The notes below the pieces were generated by a model. That model saw nothing but the letters and a program-made list of their open reading frames with translations, was not told the DNA's origin and ran no database searches. Both the position numbers and the translations under genes were made by a program. Positions 26,126 to 36,314 of a stretch of 64,000 bases of DNA are shown here, in pieces (the stretch's first letter is position 1; every line of letters begins with the position of its first letter). This DNA comes from Candidatus Binatia bacterium. GTDB lineage: Bacteria > Desulfobacterota > Binatia > HRBIN30 > BPIQ01. The stretch is taken from the NCBI GenBank assembly GCA_026004195.1, contig BPIQ01000002.1:682585-746584 (forward strand). The letters are read 5' to 3'.

Positions 26126-27392
26126 TCAGCGCTCCACCCCGACTTTCCACCGCCTCGAAAGCAGCCAAGCCATAGCGATAGCCAACCCGAAAACCAGGAG
26201 GAGACCGCTGCCCGAAGTCGGGGACGAAACGACGGGAATCGGTGGCCGCGTATTCGTCGGAGTTGCCGTAGGAGTCCGAGTCGGTGTGAGGGTCGGCGTA
26301 TTCGTCGGCGTCGGGGTCAGGGTGGGCGTCGGGGTAGGGGTCAAGGTGGGAGTCGGCGTAGGAGTAGGAGTGAAGGTCGGGGTGTCCGTCGGGGTGGGGG
26401 TTGGGGTCGGGGTAGGCGTGTCCGTGGGGGTAGGAGTGGCCGTGGGCGTGGGAGTGAAGGTGGGCGTCGACGTCGGGGTCGGGGTATCTGTCGGCGTCGG
26501 CGTGTGGAAGTCCTGGTTTGCCTGCGCGCCCTCGGTGCTCTGTACGATGCCACTCGCATTGACGCTGAAGCCGGCCGCGGACACACCGAAAGCCGAAGCC
26601 CCGTCCTGCGTCCCGACGAAAACGATGATTTCGCAGTCCGGACCAGTGGTACACGCCCCTTCCAGCAAGAACCCGTCCGGCGTGGTCTGGCTAGCCGGGT
26701 TACCTACCTGAGACCCTTGTGTGTCATCGAGCGTAATGGCTTGATTCGCTACCTCGCCGGTGGTCGGGTCGGAGATCGTCGTGCCGTCGCCCCCGCTCGG
26801 AAACACCAGAGATGCCCCCTCGCACGTAAAACTGTTCACCGTCGGGAAACCACCCCCGGATTACCCTGAGCGGGTAATGCCAGAGCCGCGGGCACCCGAG
26901 CGTCCGAATTCGAGACAGGCACAAGAGGCTCCGTCCCACCTCCCCCAGCACTCACCGTTCGCACCCCGGGACCCGGCAAAGTCAAAAGCCCCGCTCCGCC
27001 GTTCGCCGCTGGATCGAAAGTAAAGCGTGGAATTGTTGTTGAAGCCCTCGAGAACCGTCGTCCGTTGCAGATTCGGCAGTAGCTGCCCCGAACCAGCTGC
27101 AAAGGCCGTCAGCACCGTGCCCGCGCCACCAGGGCTCTCGGAAAGAGAGCAGGGTCGTACCGGTCTGAAGAGAAACGCTGTGTTACCTGAGTAAAGGACG
27201 AGGTCGTCGTGACAACCAGTAAACGTGGTTGTCGTTGGAAAGGAACCGCGTCACGCTCAGTGCGTGAGCGGACTGCACCCCGGGGAAAAATCCAGCGCCA
27301 AGGGCCGCAAGCAATGGAACAACGAACCGGCCAAGTCGGTTCGGGTAAAACTGACCCAATCTCTGACCGTCACACCGAAAAAGTGGTTCCAC
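26126..27392 (-). pseudogene. Decayed tandem copy of the CTERM surface protein
   Basis: The sequence is close to the gene at 24650-26056 but interrupted by several small indels: a lost base after DNHVY, extra or lost bases in the TQVT/PCSLSES region, one extra base before FDPAANGGAG, and a lost base in GVVSR-TVN. The largest open part (26126-26839) still encodes the second half of the domain, a shorter Thr-Pro linker and the C-terminal signal [32 protein letters not shown]. The probable original start is the GTG at 27392 behind AGGAGG, followed by a signal peptide ending QSAHA. Multiple independent indels point to a pseudogene. Confidence 0.8.
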
Positions 27393-28256
27393 TGCCCACC
27401 TCCTTGCAATCATCCCGCAACGCCTCCGCCCCACAGCGAACACGGAGGCGTGCCGTACGTACCGTGAAACAGCCGACCTGTCAAGGATAAAAGACGGCCC
27501 TTCCGCCCCTCCCTCCTCCAAGTCTGCGGCAGTTTGCCCCAAAAGCCCCCTTCCTGGCAACAGGCTTACCGGGACGAGGACGGTTTTTCGGACCCCCACC
27601 GGCCCTCGGCGGAGCTCGGTGCTTCGGTGCGATCGTGGCGGCAACGACCCGGATCCTTGCGGCGGCAACGACCGCGTCCTTTCGGAAAGAGCGAAAGCAA
27701 CGGAACGCCGGCGGGGCCGGCAGGTTCGCCCGATCGGGCCGGAGGACACGATCGTCCGGCGGTCCCCACTCCTGGCAGCCGAGGGAACGCCCCTGGCTTC
27801 TCGAACCGGCCGTGTATCGATGCAAAATTGCAAAGAATCCGCCACGTGACGACGAATGCGCCGGGACACGCGGTAGGGTCGCAGGGGGCGCCGACACGGG
27901 TCTCGTCCGAATCCGCGAACCCTTTCACCTACCGTGCGGCCCACCTTGTGTTTTTGCAGATGGATCAGGCACTTGGGCCATTCTTGGTTGACTGCGTCAC
28001 GAAAATAACGTAGGGAACGGCGGCCTTCCGCGGTTTCGGGGGTCGGTCCGCGGCTGGCACGTTTTCTGTTGGGCCTCGGGGCGGATGGTAGCGGTGGCAC
28101 ATCCTGCAAAGAAATCGAAAGGGCGGGCCGACCTGGCGGAAAGAAGCGGTCTCGGGTGGCTTCGTTCGGCCGCGGCACGCGCATTTTTTCGAGCCGTGCG
28201 TTCCGTAGGATCGAACGCAGCAAACCCGGATAAGGGAGACGGCGTCCGCTCCGGAC
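27393..28256. other. Long interval without recognisable genes
   Basis: About 860 bases between the decayed surface-protein copy and the REP-like array D. All open frames are Arg-rich and mutually overlapping; none shows a family signature. I specifically looked for a remnant of a REP-associated transposase and did not find one. It may be eroded coding sequence, since the neighbouring gene is itself a pseudogene. Confidence 0.45.
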
Positions 28257-28573
28257 ACGTCGGAGGGCCACGCTCCCTTGCGGCCCTGAGCGCGAACGGT
28301 ATCGGCGGTCATGAACGACACCCGACGGGCGGGTCCCCCCCTCCCCGGACGCGACGGAGCGCGTCCCTCCGAATGCGACAGTCGGATCCGGCGCGGCGTT
28401 TCGAAGATGCGGTCGGAGGGCCACGGTCTCTTGTAGCCGTGAATGCCACGACCACCCCACCCCCGGACGCGACGGAGCGCGTCCCTCCGGGCCCATGGCC
28501 GCGTTTGCCACGTCGCCGCCACCGGACGCGACGGAGCGCGTCCCTCCGAATGCGACGGAGCGCGTCCCTCCGG
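28257..28573. repeat. REP-like array D, reaching into a coding start
   Basis: Repeat units mainly in the orientation opposite to arrays A-C: GGACGCG/ACGGAG/CGCGTCC/CTCCGA hairpins near 28347-28372, 28463-28488 and 28525-28548, and a half unit 28552-28572 with the GACGGAGCGCGTCCCTCCG part only. Degraded GGCCACG units occur near 28265 and 28424. The last half unit lies inside the secreted-protein gene that begins at 28550. Confidence 0.8.
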
Positions 28574-31500
28574 TTCACCCTGTTTTTTCTCGCGTTGTTG
28601 CTCTGGCCGGGCGTTTTTCCGACGCATGCCCGGGCGGCCGGTACGATCGACACGGTCGTAGGCGGCGAGAACGGTGACGGGTTCCCGGCCGAGGTCGGGA
28701 AAGCGAACCCACGTGGCATCACCGTCGACCCGTGGGGCAATCTCATTCTCGCCGACACGGAAAACAACCGCATCCGGTTCGTGGACGCCGCGACCGGCCT
28801 CGTCAGCACCATCGCGGGTACCGGCGAATTCGGTTACGGCGGAGACGGAGGGCCGGCCACGGCCGCAAAGCTCGCGTTCCCGACCGGAGTGGTGGCCGAC
28901 ACCGACGGCAACGTCTTTTTCACCGACCTCTTCAACCACCGAATCCGGCGTATCGGCCGGGACGGGAAAATCACGACGGTGGCCGGTACGGGCGTCTCGG
29001 GCTTCGGCGGCGACGGAGGACCGGCCACGAGTGCGAAGATCTCCTGGCCTTCGGGCCTGACCCTCGGACCCGACGGAAGCCTCTACTTCGCCGACAGCGG
29101 GAACAACCGCGTGCGCAAAATCGACCCGTTCGGCATCATCACCACGGTCGCCGGAACGGGCTCTACCATCTACAACGGCGACGGCATCCCGGCCGCCACG
29201 GCTGCCCTGGCCAACCCTTCCGACGTGGCCTTCGACAGCCGCGGCAACCTCTACATCGCGGAGCAGAGTAGCTGCCGCATCCGCAAGGTGGAAGCGGTCT
29301 CGACACTCATCTCGACCGTGGCGGGAAACGGCGTGTGCGGTTTTGCGGGCAACGGCGGCGCGGCAACGAGCGCGTCCCTCAACGGGCCACGCGCCCTCGC
29401 GTTGGAAGACTCCTCCTTCCTTTATATCTCCGAAAGCTTCGCGCCGCGGGTCCGCTTCGTCGACCTCTCGCGCGGCACCATCGACGCTTTCGCCGGGACG
29501 GGTGTCTCGGGCTTCTCCGGCGACGGTGGGCCGGCGACCAGCGCCCGACTCGACGGCACGTGGGGGCTTTTCGTCGATTCCGCCGGTAACGTGCTCATTG
29601 CGGAATCGAGCGGTGGCCGGGTCCGAAAAGTCGACCTCCAGGGAATCATCGACACGATTTTCGGGGGCGAGAACGGGGACGGGTATCCGGCGGACATCGC
29701 CAAGGTGAGCCCCAGCGAGATCGCGTTCGACGCTGCCGGAAACCTGTACATCGCGGACACCGACAACAACCGCGTGCGGTTCGTCGACGCACGGACGGGA
29801 ATCATTTCCACCATCGCCGGAACGGGTGAGTTCGGGTACTCGGGCGACGGTGGACCCGCGATCGAGGCGAAGCTCGCCTTCCCCGTGGGGATCGCCGTCG
29901 ACGAAGAGGGCTCCGTCTACTTCTCCGACCAGTTCAACCACCGCGTGCGGAAGGTCGACCCGAACGGGACGATCCACACGGTCGCGGGGACGGGCGGCTC
30001 CGGCTACGGAGGAGACGGCGGTCCCGCCACGGCCGCGAAGCTCTCCTGGCCGGGCGGACTCCACTGGTCGCAGGACGGCCTCTACATCGCGGACAGCGGG
30101 AACAACCGCATCCGGAAGGTCGGCCTCTCGGGCATCATCACGACCGTCGCGGGCACCGGGAGCATGGCTTACAACGGCGACGGAATTCCGGCCACCCAGG
30201 CCGCAATTGCCAACCCGACCGACGTGTTCGTCGACGAGAACGGCGACCTCTACATCGCCGAACAGAGCGGTTGTCGCATCCGACGGGTCTCCGCCGACAC
30301 CGGCCTCGTCGAGACCCTGGCCGGCAACGGCACCTGCGCCTACAGCGGCGACGGAGGACTCGCGAAAAACGCATCCCTCAACGGCCCTGCGTTCCTCACG
30401 GTCGACGGCAACGCGTTTCTCTACTTTTCCGAGGCGTTCGCCCCGAGGGTTCGGCGTGTGGACCTCCTCTCGGGCATCGTCGACCGGTTCGCGGGGACGG
30501 GAATTTCGGGAACGAGCGGCGACGGAGGGCCAGCCACCCAGGCACGGCTCACCGATCCCCGCGGTCTCGCGGTGAGTCCGGACGAGCTCTTCCTCTACAT
30601 TGCCGACCGGGACGGTAACAACGTCCGGTCGGTGGAGCTCGATCCGCCGCTCCAGGCGTCGCCGACCCCCACCGCCACGTCCACGGCGACCCCCACCACG
30701 GTCCCCACGGCGAGCCCGACGGTGACACCCACCCCTTCGCGCACGCCCACGCCGACCCGGACACCCACGGGCACCTTGCCGCCGACCGGAACTCCCACCC
30801 CGACCCCGACAGCGAGTCGAACCCCGACGAAGACGCACACGGCAACGGTCACGCCTACGCGGACCCCGACGCCGACGAAAACCCACACCGCGACTCCCAC
30901 GAAAACCCACACGCCCACGAAAACTTCCACGCGCACCGTGACGCCGACGCCCACCCGCACGTGGACGCCCTCCCGCACTCCGACGCCGACGCACACGCAG
31001 ACGCCGCTGCCCACCTCCACGCGGACCTTCACACCGACGCACACCCACACTCCGTCCCCCACCCGCACTCCCACGCCCGACCTGGTGAACGTGGCGCTCG
31101 GAAAATCCGCCTCGCAGTCGAGCACGCTCGAGGGCGCTTCCGCCGGGCGCGCCGTCGACGGCAACACCGACGGCAACTTCTGGAACGGCTCGGTCACGCA
31201 CACCGGAGCGAACTTCCAGGCCTGGTGGCAGGTCGACCTCGGATCCGTGGCCCCGAACATCGTGGTCGTGGACGTCTGGAACCGGACGGACTGCTGTGGC
31301 GACAGACTCTCGAACTTCTACGTGCTGGTCTCCGACGAGCCCTTCGCTTCGACCGACCTCGCGACGACGCTGGCACAGCCGGGGGTGAGCTCGTTCTTCG
31401 TCGCCGGCAGCGCCGGGTCCATGGTTTCCGTACCCGTCGGCCGGAGCGGGCGTTATGTGCGGATCCAGCTCTCCGGTCAGAATTACCTCTCGCTCGCCGA

Positions 31501-33022
31501 AGTGGAGGTATGGGCCACCGAAGAAGGCACGCCGCCTCCGCCTCCCACGGCCACACCCACCCCGAGCGGGTCGCTTGCGAATCTCGCCCTCGGCCGGCCC
31601 GCCACGCAGTCGAGTACGATCGTCGGCGGCGTGGCAAGCCGCGCCGTGGACGGCAACACCGACGGGAACTGGGCAGCAGGTTCCGTCACGCACACGAATT
31701 GGGACCTCCAGGGGTGGTGGGAAGTCGACCTGGGAGTCGTGGCGTCCCTCTCCCACATCGACGTCTGGAACCGCACGGACTGCTGCAGCTCGCGGCTCCG
31801 GGACTTCTACGTCCTCGTGTCCGACGTACCTTTCGTTTCGACGGTCCTCGACGTCGTGCTGGCGCAGCCCGGGGTCTCGGCCTTCTTCCACGCAGGAGAA
31901 GCTCCGACCTCGACTTCGTTCCCCGTCGGGCGCACGGGTCGCTACGTGCGGATCCAGTTCGCGGGAGCCGAGTATCTTTCGCTCGCCGAGGTGCAGGTCT
32001 GGGGAACGACGGAAGGGTCTCCGGCGACGCCCACGCCGACGCAGAGCCCCCTACCGCCCACGCCCACGCCGACGAACGGCGGCGGCGGGGGCAGCGGGAA
32101 CCTGGCGCTCGGAAAGCCCGTCCTGCAGTCGAGCACCATCGTGGGCGGCGTCGCTTCCCGAGCGGTCGACGGGAACACGAACGGAAACTGGTCGGCCGGT
32201 TCCGTCACGCACACGAACATCGAACCCGAAGCATGGTGGGAGGTCGACCTTCTCGAGGTCGCTTCCATCGAGTCCATCGACATCTGGAACCGAACCGACT
32301 GCTGCGGCACGAGGCTCTCGAACTTCTACGTCCTGGTCTCGGACGTGCCGTTCGGGTCGACCTCGCTCGCGCAGGTGCTCGCGCAACCGGGCGTCTCGGC
32401 GTTCTTCGTCCCGGGAACCGCAGGCAGCCCGACGACCGTCCCGGTGAACCGTACGGGGCGCTACGTCCGCGTCCAGCTCACCGCCACCGAGTATCTCTCG
32501 CTCGCGGAAGTCCAGGTCTGGGGCAGCGGCGGCGGAGCCTCGGAGCCGACTCCCACGCCCACTTCCACGCCCGGCGGGGGACCGGTGAACCTCGCGCTGA
32601 ACCGTTTCTCGCAGCAGTCGAGCACCATCGAGGGCGCCTTCGCCTTCCGAGCGGTCGACGGGAACACGAACGGGAACTGGTCGGCCGGTTCGGTCACGCA
32701 CACGGCTTGGGAAAGCGAAGCCTGGTGGGAGGTGGACCTGGGAAGCGTGGCGCACGTCGACACGATCGAGGTCTGGAACCGCACGGACTGTTGCGGCGAG
32801 AGGCTCACGAACTTCTACGTCCACGTCTCGGCCGCTCCCTTCGCCTCGACGAGCCTCGCCTCCACGCTCGCCGACCCGAACGTGACGAGCTTCCACGTGC
32901 CGGGGCAGGCAGGGACGCCGACGGTGCTTACCGTCGGCACCGAGGCTCGCTACGTGCGAGTCCAGCTCGCGGGCGCGAACTACCTCTCGCTCGCGGAGGT
33001 CCGGGTCCTGGGCTCGCCCTGA
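28550..33022 (+). CDS. Giant secreted NHL-propeller / discoidin protein
   Basis: A 1,490-aa exported protein. Residues 1-30 are a signal peptide ([11 protein letters not shown], cleavage near THARA). Residues about 30-363 and 364-697 are two tandemly duplicated NHL-type beta-propellers with repeated [32 protein letters not shown] blades. Residues about 700-843 are a Thr-Pro linker. Four F5/8-type-C (discoidin-like) domains follow at about 844-992, 1006-1155, 1182-1326 and 1344-1490, each with NLALGKP...[33 protein letters not shown] and LSLAEV motifs, joined by short Thr-Pro linkers. No C-terminal anchor is seen. Probably a glycan-binding cell-surface or extracellular protein. The start ATG and residues 1-8 (MRRSASLR) come from a REP-like half unit. 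Confidence 0.85.
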   Translation: MRRSASLRFTLFFLALLLWPGVFPTHARAAGTIDTVVGGENGDGFPAEVGKANPRGITVDPWGNLILADTENNRIRFVDAATGLVSTIAGTGEFGYGGDGGPATAAKLAFPTGVVADTDGNVFFTDLFNHRIRRIGRDGKITTVAGTGVSGFGGDGGPATSAKISWPSGLTLGPDGSLYFADSGNNRVRKIDPFGIITTVAGTGSTIYNGDGIPAATAALANPSDVAFDSRGNLYIAEQSSCRIRKVEAVSTLISTVAGNGVCGFAGNGGAATSASLNGPRALALEDSSFLYISESFAPRVRFVDLSRGTIDAFAGTGVSGFSGDGGPATSARLDGTWGLFVDSAGNVLIAESSGGRVRKVDLQGIIDTIFGGENGDGYPADIAKVSPSEIAFDAAGNLYIADTDNNRVRFVDARTGIISTIAGTGEFGYSGDGGPAIEAKLAFPVGIAVDEEGSVYFSDQFNHRVRKVDPNGTIHTVAGTGGSGYGGDGGPATAAKLSWPGGLHWSQDGLYIADSGNNRIRKVGLSGIITTVAGTGSMAYNGDGIPATQAAIANPTDVFVDENGDLYIAEQSGCRIRRVSADTGLVETLAGNGTCAYSGDGGLAKNASLNGPAFLTVDGNAFLYFSEAFAPRVRRVDLLSGIVDRFAGTGISGTSGDGGPATQARLTDPRGLAVSPDELFLYIADRDGNNVRSVELDPPLQASPTPTATSTATPTTVPTASPTVTPTPSRTPTPTRTPTGTLPPTGTPTPTPTASRTPTKTHTATVTPTRTPTPTKTHTATPTKTHTPTKTSTRTVTPTPTRTWTPSRTPTPTHTQTPLPTSTRTFTPTHTHTPSPTRTPTPDLVNVALGKSASQSSTLEGASAGRAVDGNTDGNFWNGSVTHTGANFQAWWQVDLGSVAPNIVVVDVWNRTDCCGDRLSNFYVLVSDEPFASTDLATTLAQPGVSSFFVAGSAGSMVSVPVGRSGRYVRIQLSGQNYLSLAEVEVWATEEGTPPPPPTATPTPSGSLANLALGRPATQSSTIVGGVASRAVDGNTDGNWAAGSVTHTNWDLQGWWEVDLGVVASLSHIDVWNRTDCCSSRLRDFYVLVSDVPFVSTVLDVVLAQPGVSAFFHAGEAPTSTSFPVGRTGRYVRIQFAGAEYLSLAEVQVWGTTEGSPATPTPTQSPLPPTPTPTNGGGGGSGNLALGKPVLQSSTIVGGVASRAVDGNTNGNWSAGSVTHTNIEPEAWWEVDLLEVASIESIDIWNRTDCCGTRLSNFYVLVSDVPFGSTSLAQVLAQPGVSAFFVPGTAGSPTTVPVNRTGRYVRVQLTATEYLSLAEVQVWGSGGGASEPTPTPTSTPGGGPVNLALNRFSQQSSTIEGAFAFRAVDGNTNGNWSAGSVTHTAWESEAWWEVDLGSVAHVDTIEVWNRTDCCGERLTNFYVHVSAAPFASTSLASTLADPNVTSFHVPGQAGTPTVLTVGTEARYVRVQLAGANYLSLAEVRVLGSP

Positions 33023-33654
33023 GACTTCCGACCGCGGCGCCGCTCCGCGCGGCTTTTCTTTTCCGTGGTCTCGGGCTCCTCGCGGCGAAAAGCGCCGAGA
33101 AGCTCGCGGAAGTGGATCCCGCCCCAGATCGCCACGGGGAAAAGCTGCGTGTCGAAACTCTGAAAAAAAGCGTCGAGAAACTCGTACGCCTTGCGGTGGA
33201 ATCGCCCGTAGTGCTCGAGGCTGAAGCTTCCGAGAGCGTTGGCCCAGACGGCCTTGATCGAGACGACAACGCCGAGAACCTGGAGAGCCAGGGCGACCAG
33301 GACCGCCAGGACGAGCCGCCTCGCGCGAGTGCGGAAGTCCGGGGCGGGCGTGGCGAGCATGAGCGGCAGGAGGAGAACCATGTTCGCCTGTACCCAGTCC
33401 CCCGGGATTCCGGGCGGCCGGAGTCCCGGAAACAATTTGTGCGTGAAAAAAATCCCCTGCCCCCGGACGACGATCGTCGTCGAGCCTCGGAGGGAGGCCG
33501 GGCCGAAAAGCTCGGTGAACGAGACGAGCCCCTGGGCGAGAACGCCGAGGAGCTTCGTGTAGAAGGGAGCCACGTATCCCCAGACGGCGTACGTGAGAAA
33601 GAAATAGACGACCAGCCGCGCAAGAAATCCGACGGGGCTAGCGCCCAGGAGCAT
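32980..33654 (-). CDS. Exosortase H-associated membrane protein
   Basis: A 224-aa membrane protein with about four hydrophobic helices ([50 protein letters not shown]) and a long basic soluble tail. Its position directly after the exosortase gene, with a 17-base overlap, and its topology fit the known exosortase-H partner protein. The family assignment rests on context and general pattern, not on a catalytic motif. The 3' end overlaps the convergent giant secreted-protein gene by 43 bases. Confidence 0.7.
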   Translation of the reverse strand: MLLGASPVGFLARLVVYFFLTYAVWGYVAPFYTKLLGVLAQGLVSFTELFGPASLRGSTTIVVRGQGIFFTHKLFPGLRPPGIPGDWVQANMVLLLPLMLATPAPDFRTRARRLVLAVLVALALQVLGVVVSIKAVWANALGSFSLEHYGRFHRKAYEFLDAFFQSFDTQLFPVAIWGGIHFRELLGAFRREEPETTEKKSRAERRRGRKSQGEPRTRTSASER

Positions 33655-34183
33655 GGGCGAACCTTCCGGCCCAGAATAGCCACGTCGCCACCGCTACCCC
33701 GACCACCAGAGCCTGGGCGACGTAGACGTGCGTGTCGTGAAAATAGCGGGAGGCGTAGAGACCCACGAGAAAAAGCGCCACGACCCGGAGGAGGTTGAGG
33801 CCGTTGATCACGAGCACGCCGATTCCCGCACCCAGCATCTTCGCGCGCCAGGAGGCCGGATACGCAAGCACCGCCGCGAGGTAAATGATCGTCGGTACGG
33901 CTCCCGAGCATGCCGGGCTCACGTCCACTTCGAAGCTTCCGACGCCGAGGATCGTCCCGTTTTTCGTGACGTCCCAGCCCAGGAAAAGTCCGAGTCCCCG
34001 CAAGAGCCACCAGCTCGCCCAGGCGCTCGCGCGAGCGAGAAGGGAGGCGAAGTCGAACCGCTCCACGATCGGCTCGTACGTAAGAGCGGTGAAAAAGACC
34101 ACGATCAAGCCGAAAAACAGCGTGACGACTCGGATGGCTGGAGCATGGAGCAGGGCCCAGGTACGGATTCTCTGCCACGACAT
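33638..34183 (-). CDS. xrtH: Exosortase H-like transpeptidase
   Basis: A 181-aa integral membrane protein of the exosortase/archaeosortase superfamily with five to six helices. The active-site triad is visible: Cys in VSPACSGAVPTI, Arg in NGLNLLRVVALF and His in SRYFHDTHVY. Its short length and following partner gene point to the XrtH type, whose usual substrates end in an IPTLxxWG-like CTERM. The two proteins at 24650 and 26126 end in IPVVSSP plus a hydrophobic helix plus Arg/Lys, and are the obvious candidate substrates. It acts at the periplasmic face of the inner membrane to cleave and transfer secreted proteins. Confidence 0.85.
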   Translation of the reverse strand: MSWQRIRTWALLHAPAIRVVTLFFGLIVVFFTALTYEPIVERFDFASLLARASAWASWWLLRGLGLFLGWDVTKNGTILGVGSFEVDVSPACSGAVPTIIYLAAVLAYPASWRAKMLGAGIGVLVINGLNLLRVVALFLVGLYASRYFHDTHVYVAQALVVGVAVATWLFWAGRFAHAPGR

Positions 34184-34285
34184 ACGAAGCGGGAGCGGAT
34201 TCTAGGGGTCGCGTTCCCGGCCTGCAAGGCGCAGACGCACGGGGTGACACGAGGGGCGCACGCATCGGACACCGCCAATCACCGC

Positions 34286-34575
34286 GGGGACCGGAAGGAC
34301 GCGCTCCGTCGCGTCCGGGGCTGCGCGATGGGCCGTACCGCCGCGCAAGGCAAGGGGCGTCCGTGGGATCGACGAACACGGCCACGACAGAGCGTGGCCC
34401 TCCGGGGCGGGGACCGACGTGGTCGTTTCGCGTTCGGGGATCGACGTTGGCGGAACACCACCCGGAGGGACGCGCTCCGTCGCGTCCGGGGGGCGATGGG
34501 CCGTACCGTCGCGCAGGCAAGGGGCGTTCGGGGATCGACGAACACGGCCACGACAGAGCGTGGCCCTCCGATGAC
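34286..34575. repeat. REP-like array E with a different spacer
   Basis: Two tail-out pairs. Each has a GGACGCG hairpin (near 34298 and 34470) and a GGCCACG hairpin with loop ACAGAG (near 34380 and 34547). The spacer inside each pair is about 60 bases (GATGGGCCGTACCG and GATCGACGAACAC) instead of the 33 bases of arrays A-C. The linker between pairs has ACGTGGTCGTTTCGCGTTC. It lies between the divergent exosortase and methyltransferase ends, so it would sit at the 3' end of the methyltransferase transcript. Confidence 0.8.
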
Positions 34576-34586
34576 GTCCGGCGAAC

Positions 34587-35375
34587 TCAGTTCGTCCCAC
34601 GCGCCAGGGCAAGCGGCGCATCGATCTCGAGGCAGTTGGCCGCAAGCCGAACGTACTCTCGCGCTTCCTTTTCGAAGAAAAACCGAATCTCCTCGAGCGC
34701 CTGCCGGCGACCGTACCCGAGAACCCTTCCGAGCGGCGTCACATCGAGGAAAAGATGCCAGAGGGCACCCGTGCGAGCACAAACCAAACGGAACGGAAAT
34801 GCCTCCGCTTCGACGGAACGGAGCCCGGCTGCCTTGAGTGCGAGCGCGAGTTCTTCGGGAGAGCCGACCCCGGAAAAACCCGGGAGCTCCCGGCCCGCCT
34901 TCCGACACGCCCTCCGGCACAAACCCTCGGCCAATCGAAGAAAAGGGCTCGGCCGAAGCCACGTGCCCAGAACCATCACGGCACCGCTCCTCGAGACTCG
35001 GCGGAGCTCGTCGAGAACGGTGCCGAGATCGACCGGGAAGACAGGATCGGCGACGTAGGCGGCCGAATCGAAAACTCCGCGCCCGAAGGGAAGAGCCGTC
35101 GGCGACGAGCCCACGAACAGCACGCCTCCGACGCCCGTGCGCTCGACTTCTCGCTTCTTCTCGCAGAGGGCCGACCACACCGGACCCGCGGCGGTCGCGC
35201 TCCCTCTGCCACGAGAAAACCGCGCGGCAGCGAGAGCCAACTCGCCGAAGGCGGGCGAAAGGTCGAGAAGCACCGTTCCCGGCTCGACTTCGAGCAGGTC
35301 GAAAACCCGTTCTCGCAGAGGGCGGAAGGGGTCCGACACAAGACCGCTCGCGAACGTTCCTGCCGCGTGCGCCAT
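34587..35375 (-). CDS. SAM-dependent methyltransferase-like protein
   Basis: A 262-aa class-I methyltransferase-like protein. Recognisable features are a first strand/loop VLLDLSPAFGELALAAARF in place of a canonical GxGxG, an LPFGRGVFDSAAYV strand-IV region, and the ELRRVSRSGAVMVLGTWL segment typical of ubiE-like methyltransferases. The glycine motif is weak, so cofactor binding is uncertain. The ATG at 35375 (MAHAAGTFASGL) is preferred over a GTG 63 bases upstream, but neither has a strong ribosome site. Confidence 0.6.
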   Translation of the reverse strand: MAHAAGTFASGLVSDPFRPLRERVFDLLEVEPGTVLLDLSPAFGELALAAARFSRGRGSATAAGPVWSALCEKKREVERTGVGGVLFVGSSPTALPFGRGVFDSAAYVADPVFPVDLGTVLDELRRVSRSGAVMVLGTWLRPSPFLRLAEGLCRRACRKAGRELPGFSGVGSPEELALALKAAGLRSVEAEAFPFRLVCARTGALWHLFLDVTPLGRVLGYGRRQALEEIRFFFEKEAREYVRLAANCLEIDAPLALARGTN

Positions 35376-35682
35376 CGTGGCCCGAGGCGCTGCAAATCTC
35401 GGGCCCCGGCAGAAGCCAAGGAAAGCGGCCCTGTTCACCTCGCGCGAGAGGGGCCGCGACTTCCGGGTCTCAGGGATCGGTACGGCAGACGTAACCCGGG
35501 CACGATTCGACAGGAAGACGCGGGTAACGGGGATACGAAGCGTCCTCTAGCGAGCGGCCACAGAAAAGAAAGCGCAAGCCCCTGCGGGTTGCGAGAACAC
35601 GTGCGAAGCGACAAGTCGCGCAGAGCCCGAAAAACTCCCTTTCGCTTTGCGTTCCTCCTGCCCCTTCTCTAGGCTTGCCGCG
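35376..35682. other. Divergent intergenic region
   Basis: About 300 bases between the leftward methyltransferase gene and the rightward VOC gene. No REP-like unit, RNA gene or coding potential recognised. Confidence 0.4.
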
Positions 35683-36150
35683 ATGGGAATCGTGCGTGTG
35701 AGCCATGTAGGGATCTGCGTATCCGACCTCGAACGTTCCCTCCGCTTTTACCGCGATCTTCTGGGCTTCCGCTACCGCTCCGAGCTTCGGGTTTCCGGCG
35801 AGCCCAGCGACACGCTTCTGCGTCTCCGAGGCGTGTCGCTCCACGCGGTGTACCTCGAGCGCGACGGTACGAGGATCGAGCTTCTCCATTACGAGTCGCC
35901 CGGCCACGTGGGCGAGCCCGAACCGAGGCCCATGAACCGGCTCGGGCTCACCCACCTCTCGCTCCGCGTGAACGACCTGGCCCGAACGCTCGAATCCCTC
36001 CGGGCCGAAGGGGTGCGGATTCTCGACGAGACGCTCGTCGACATCCCCGCGGCGCGGGCCGGAGCGGTGTTCGTCACGGATCCCGACGGCACGCTCGTCG
36101 AGCTCGTCCAGTCCCCGGGGGACCCGGACAAGCTTCCCGGTGAGGGCTGA
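35683..36150 (+). CDS. VOC-superfamily protein (glyoxalase/dioxygenase fold)
   Basis: A 155-aa two-module vicinal-oxygen-chelate protein. Paired beta-alpha-beta3 modules are visible: VSHVGICVSDLERSLRFYRDLLGF, then LTHLSLRVNDLARTLESLRAEG and VFVTDPDGTLVELVQ. The metal ligands expected in the fold (His in SHVG, Glu in IELLHY, His in THLS, Glu in LVELVQ) are all present, so it can bind a divalent metal. Members include lactoylglutathione lyase, methylmalonyl-CoA epimerase and extradiol dioxygenases; the substrate cannot be chosen here. The ATG at 35683 starts directly at the first module. Confidence 0.85.
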   Translation: MGIVRVSHVGICVSDLERSLRFYRDLLGFRYRSELRVSGEPSDTLLRLRGVSLHAVYLERDGTRIELLHYESPGHVGEPEPRPMNRLGLTHLSLRVNDLARTLESLRAEGVRILDETLVDIPAARAGAVFVTDPDGTLVELVQSPGDPDKLPGEG

Positions 36151-36314
36151 GCCGGGAAGGGACTCACGGAGAGGGCGCACGATCGCAAAGCCGTCTCGTC
36201 CGCGGATTCGCCCCAAGCCCGGTCGGCAAGGTCCTCTCCCGGACGCGCCGGAACCCTCTGGAAAACTTCTCCGCGCCGTGCTCAAGAAGCAGCGGGCAAG
36301 CCCCCGGCAAAAGG

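Noticed and set aside
27393-28256. Remnant of a REP-associated tyrosine transposase that could explain the repeat family
   Set aside because: Both strands were read for the family's conserved HxH and Tyr motifs and nothing convincing was found.
27965-31891. A 1,308-codon open frame on the minus strand across the NHL/discoidin gene
   Set aside because: It is the antisense shadow of a strongly patterned plus-strand protein in high-GC DNA. The minus translation has no domain signature, while the plus strand has signal peptide, NHL and discoidin motifs.
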